NCBI RefSeq assembly: GCF_013294005.1
Contig: NZ_JABSNK010000007.1
Location: 62,001 to 126,000, forward strand
Direction of reading: 5' to 3'
From: Flavobacterium gelidicaeli
GTDB lineage: Bacteria > Bacteroidota > Bacteroidia > Flavobacteriales > Flavobacteriaceae
DNA length: 64,000 nt
Program-made: the position numbers and the translations under genes
Notes under the pieces: model-generated
Seen by the model: only the letters and a program-made list of their open reading frames with translations
Told to the model about the DNA's origin: nothing
Database searches by the model: none
In this document: positions 61,170 to 64,000 of the stretch, in pieces
Position numbering within the stretch: the first letter of the stretch is position 1
Layout: each line of letters starts with the position of its first letter

Positions 61170-62405
61170 CTACCACTCATTTACTTTGTTAGCATCCATT
61201 TTTAGGAATATAAACAGCAAAATTGTAAATCCCCAGAGACCTGAACCTCCATAAGAAAAGAAAGGTAATGGTACTCCAATTGTTGGAAATATACCAATAA
61301 CCATAGCAATATTCACAAAGAAGTGAATGAATAATATTCCTGCTACACAATAACCATATACTCTGCTAAATTTTGTTTTTTGCCTTTCGGCCAAATAAAT
61401 AACGCGAAGAAATAAAGTTACAAATAATATGATTACCGTTACCGAACCTAAGAAACCCCATTCTTCACCTACTGTTGTAAAAATATAATCAGTATGTTGT
61501 TCTGGGACAAAACCACCTTTAGTTTGTGTGCCTTCTAGAAAACCTTTTCCTATCCAACCCCCAGATCCAATAGCAATTTCAGATTGATTAGTGTTGTATC
61601 CAATTCCTTTTAAATCGACTGTTTTACCTAATAATATATTAAAACGGTCACGATGGTGTTGTTTAAATACATTATTAAATACATAGTTTACTGATAAAAC
61701 AAATCCACTTATTAATCCGAAGATCACTAAGCTTGCAATAGGATTGCGATCTCCTAATCTAGATCTGTAGTAAATTATTAAAATAATTAATAAAGAGGCT
61801 AGAATAATATATATAGGTTGGATAACAAGCGTTAAAACAAACAATAAAATAGCTATAAAACCAGTCCACACATACCAAGAAGGTAGCCCTTCGCGGTAAA
61901 GTACAATTATAAAAATACTATAGATAAGAGCACTTCCAGGGTCTGGCTGTGGTAAAATAAGCATTACTGGTAAGAACACAATAGCTAATGCTTGAATTTG
62001 CCTATTGGTTTCTTTTAAGTTTATTTGCGAATCACTGAGGAATTTGGCTAAAGCCAATGCTGTAGCTGCTTTAGCAAACTCTGATGGCTGTAATGTAAAA
62101 CTTCCTATTGCATACCAACAGCGTTGTCCGGCAATAGTTTTCCCAAAAAGGAATAATCCGGCAAGCAGTAGTAGCGCGCCACCGAAAATAATACTAGCGT
62201 ATTTTTCATAAAATTTACCATCAACAGCTAAGATTATAAAAATTAACGGAATTGTTAATAAGATGAATATAAGTTGTTTTTGAGCGGTATCATCAGTCGC
62301 TGATAACGAGGAAGAGTAGATGTTAATCCATCCCATCGCAACTAATGATATGTATATGATAATACACGTCCAGTCAAGGTTTTTTTTAATGCTTTGATTT
62401 TTCAT
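61170..62405 (-). CDS. rodA: rod-shape-determining SEDS protein RodA
   Basis: A 411-residue polytopic protein of the SEDS family, the peptidoglycan glycosyltransferase of the elongasome. About ten membrane segments are visible, with the SEDS motifs LQPSEFAKAATALALA in the second half of the first third and the C-terminal signature FPTIGVPLPFFSYGGSG. It follows the PBP2 gene by 18 bp, the standard mre-mrdA-rodA order, and works with it to build lateral cell wall. It is convergent with the endonuclease gene, 15 bp apart. Confidence 0.93.
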   Translation of the reverse strand: MKNQSIKKNLDWTCIIIYISLVAMGWINIYSSSLSATDDTAQKQLIFILLTIPLIFIILAVDGKFYEKYASIIFGGALLLLAGLFLFGKTIAGQRCWYAIGSFTLQPSEFAKAATALALAKFLSDSQINLKETNRQIQALAIVFLPVMLILPQPDPGSALIYSIFIIVLYREGLPSWYVWTGFIAILLFVLTLVIQPIYIILASLLIILIIYYRSRLGDRNPIASLVIFGLISGFVLSVNYVFNNVFKQHHRDRFNILLGKTVDLKGIGYNTNQSEIAIGSGGWIGKGFLEGTQTKGGFVPEQHTDYIFTTVGEEWGFLGSVTVIILFVTLFLRVIYLAERQKTKFSRVYGYCVAGILFIHFFVNIAMVIGIFPTIGVPLPFFSYGGSGLWGFTILLFIFLKMDANKVNEW

Positions 62406-62423
62406 TTGAAATGAATAGCTATA

Positions 62424-64000
62424 TTAGTTTTTAGATGTGCTGTCGCTTATTGCAGCAGTATCTACGTTTGTAGGCTTTTTTTCGAAATTGTTTTTAGGTG
62501 TAGTTTCAATAGCGCTTGCTTCTTTCATACCTCCTAATTTAGCATAACGATCTCTTAAGCTTATTTTTAAGACTCTTGTTTCTAAGTCAACTCTTGATAT
62601 CTTTTTTCGCAGGTATTTTTCGATTATTAAACTTGCAATAGGTCCTGCGATTGTCGCTCCATATCCACCATTTTCTACCATAACCGCAATCGCAATTTTT
62701 GGATTGTCTTTTGGTGCAAAGGCTACAAATATAGAGTGATCTTCAAGTTTTGTACGTTTACCATTTATTTTGGCATAATTTTCAGCAGTTCCTGTTTTAC
62801 CACAAATGTCAATCCCTTCTACGCGTAAACTTCTTGCAGTCCCCATATTGTAAACATCAAATAATCCTTGAATAACGGGTTTAAAAAACTTTCGGTCAAT
62901 AGTGGTTACATGTTTTTCAGTAAACTTAGGTTCTATTTTACCGCCCTTAATATTTTTTATGATATGAGGAGTGTAATAATATCCTTCATTGGCAACTGTT
63001 GCCATCATGTTTGCTAATTGAATAGGGGTCATTAAAACTTCTCCTTGTCCTATAGAGTTGGATATAATAGTTGTGCTTCTCCAGCCACCATTTGGGTAAA
63101 TACGTTTGTAGGTTTTAGAATCCGGAATATTTCCTCTTTTTCCAGTAGGTAAATCATAACCCATAAATTGTCCTAATCCAAAACTACGTACGTGCTTGCT
63201 CCATACGTCTACTGCATAAGCTGGTTTCGCATATTTATTTATAGTGCGCATGTATACTTGTGCAAAATAGGTGTTACATGAATTATATATTCCGTTATTT
63301 AAACTGTGTGGGCCAAAACCGTGACACTTCATGAATCGGCCTCGTGCATAGCTAAATCCGTGGTGACACATAAATGTGGTTTGTTCATCTATAACCCCCT
63401 CTTGCAGACCAATTAACCCAGTAAGGATTTTAAAAGGCGATCCAGGAGGGTATTCAGCTAATAGACCTCGATCGTAAAGAGGTTTTGCAATTGAATCATG
63501 ATACAATAAAGTGTAGTTTTTTGAGCGCTGTCTTCCCACTAAAATGGAAGGGTCGTAAGAAGGGGCTGTTACTAAAGCTAATATTTCACCTGTACTAGGT
63601 TCTATAGCTACAATACCTCCTCTTTTATTAATCATTAACTGTTCACCATATTTTTGAATTTCAGCATCTATAGATAGTGTGATGTCTTCTCCTTGTACGG
63701 CTATTGTATCATATTTACCGTCTTTGTACGAACCTATTTCTCTGTTGTATTTGTCTTTTTGAATGTATTTTACTCCTTTTATCCCGCGTAAAATTTCTTC
63801 GTAATTTTCTTCAACTCCTTGTTTACCAATTAAATCACCGCTATTATAGTACGGTTTTTTAGCAATTAACTTTTCATTTACTTGAGTAATGAAGCCAAAA
63901 ATATTAGCGCCATAATCTACCTCATAATCTCGTAGGGATCTTTTTTGAAAGTAGAAGCCTTCAAATTTTCTTATTTTTTCTTGAAAAGCAGCGAATTCAC
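62424..64000 (-). CDS. mrdA: penicillin-binding protein 2 (MrdA-like), N-terminus beyond window edge
   Basis: The frame is open to the right edge at 64000, so about 525 residues of the C-terminal part are visible; an internal ATG at 63635 is not the start. The dimerisation region (about FKRSLRDYEVDYGAN-like sequence) leads into the transpeptidase domain, which carries the active-site serine in PPGSPFKIL, SxN as SCNTYF, and KTGTAEN. It cross-links glycan strands laid by RodA, encoded 18 bp downstream. The C-terminal tail of about 40 residues is Thr/Lys-rich and hydrophilic. The upstream mre genes are expected outside the window. Confidence 0.92.
   Translation of the reverse strand, partial: EFAAFQEKIRKFEGFYFQKRSLRDYEVDYGANIFGFITQVNEKLIAKKPYYNSGDLIGKQGVEENYEEILRGIKGVKYIQKDKYNREIGSYKDGKYDTIAVQGEDITLSIDAEIQKYGEQLMINKRGGIVAIEPSTGEILALVTAPSYDPSILVGRQRSKNYTLLYHDSIAKPLYDRGLLAEYPPGSPFKILTGLIGLQEGVIDEQTTFMCHHGFSYARGRFMKCHGFGPHSLNNGIYNSCNTYFAQVYMRTINKYAKPAYAVDVWSKHVRSFGLGQFMGYDLPTGKRGNIPDSKTYKRIYPNGGWRSTTIISNSIGQGEVLMTPIQLANMMATVANEGYYYTPHIIKNIKGGKIEPKFTEKHVTTIDRKFFKPVIQGLFDVYNMGTARSLRVEGIDICGKTGTAENYAKINGKRTKLEDHSIFVAFAPKDNPKIAIAVMVENGGYGATIAGPIASLIIEKYLRKKISRVDLETRVLKISLRDRYAKLGGMKEASAIETTPKNNFEKKPTNVDTAAISDSTSKN

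Noticed and set aside
62424..63635. PBP2 starting at the internal ATG at 63635
   Set aside because: The same frame continues open to 64000 with PBP dimerisation-domain sequence, so the true start is outside the window.
1..64000. CRISPR arrays, prophage, toxin-antitoxin or restriction systems
   Set aside because: No regularly spaced direct repeats, no phage structural or integrase genes and no restriction or Cas motifs were seen in any frame.

Overview
The window is a stretch of low-GC chromosome from a member of the Bacteroidota, almost certainly the family Flavobacteriaceae and probably the genus Flavobacterium. The evidence is a SusC/SusD-type locus, a secreted amylase with a C-terminal type IX secretion (T9SS) sorting domain, promoters of the Bacteroidota form TAnnTTTG rather than TATAAT, a GYDIA-type GHMP kinase next to a class II HMG-CoA reductase, and two copies of a structured intergenic element resembling the Flavo-1 RNA motif. 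No plasmid, phage, CRISPR array or intact insertion sequence is visible. Most genes are housekeeping or metabolic and sit in compact operons.

Layout: 1-1438 (-) holds a BaiN/HI0933-like flavoprotein, cut by the window edge, and a glycerophosphodiester phosphodiesterase. 1566-3685 (-) is a flotillin plus NfeD/YuaF-like partner. 3886-22786 is a starch/maltose utilisation locus. Its minus-strand arm encodes a LacI-type regulator, a maltose-type MFS transporter, beta-phosphoglucomutase, a GH65 phosphorylase, a GH31 alpha-glucosidase and a GH13 lipoprotein. Its divergent plus-strand arm encodes SusC, SusD, a SusE-like lipoprotein and the T9SS amylase. In the likely flow, starch is cut outside the cell, oligosaccharides enter through SusCD, and GH13/GH31 trim them in the periplasm or at a membrane. 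Maltose then crosses the inner membrane, GH65 yields glucose plus beta-glucose-1-phosphate, and PgmB gives glucose-6-phosphate.

22966-33969 (-) looks like a short-chain fatty acid (acetate/propionate) module. It holds a zinc-ribbon/HTH protein derived from an IS1-type InsA, a porin, a DUF4212 small subunit plus SLC5 symporter, a small membrane protein, an SLC5-STAC-histidine kinase hybrid, a single-domain response regulator, a PrpE-like ligase and an Acs-like ligase. Next come a tRNA-Phe gene (-) and an envelope operon (+) of coaX, an outer-membrane protein, lptC, a small membrane protein and a CBS-domain protein, followed by a PpiD-like chaperone with its own promoter. 41528-43877 (-) is a mevalonate-pathway pair. 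44059-51936 (+) is a peptide-use cluster: dipeptidyl peptidase IV, three tandem POT transporters and two thioredoxin-fold proteins, the second without its cysteines. 51940-56742 (-) is surE, a small membrane protein, lpxB, an NlpC/P60 lipoprotein and comEC. 56951-61154 (+) is a tail-specific protease, an orphan OppC-like permease and a lipoprotein endonuclease. 61170-64000 (-) is rodA and the C-terminal part of PBP2.

No wholly new multi-gene system can be shown from sequence alone. The best candidates for something under-described are the InsA-derived putative regulator in the acetate module, the Flavo-1-like elements inside two operons, the shared upstream motif flanking lacI, and the cysteine-less thioredoxin paralogue. 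Gene functions rest on motif recognition by eye; no database search was run.
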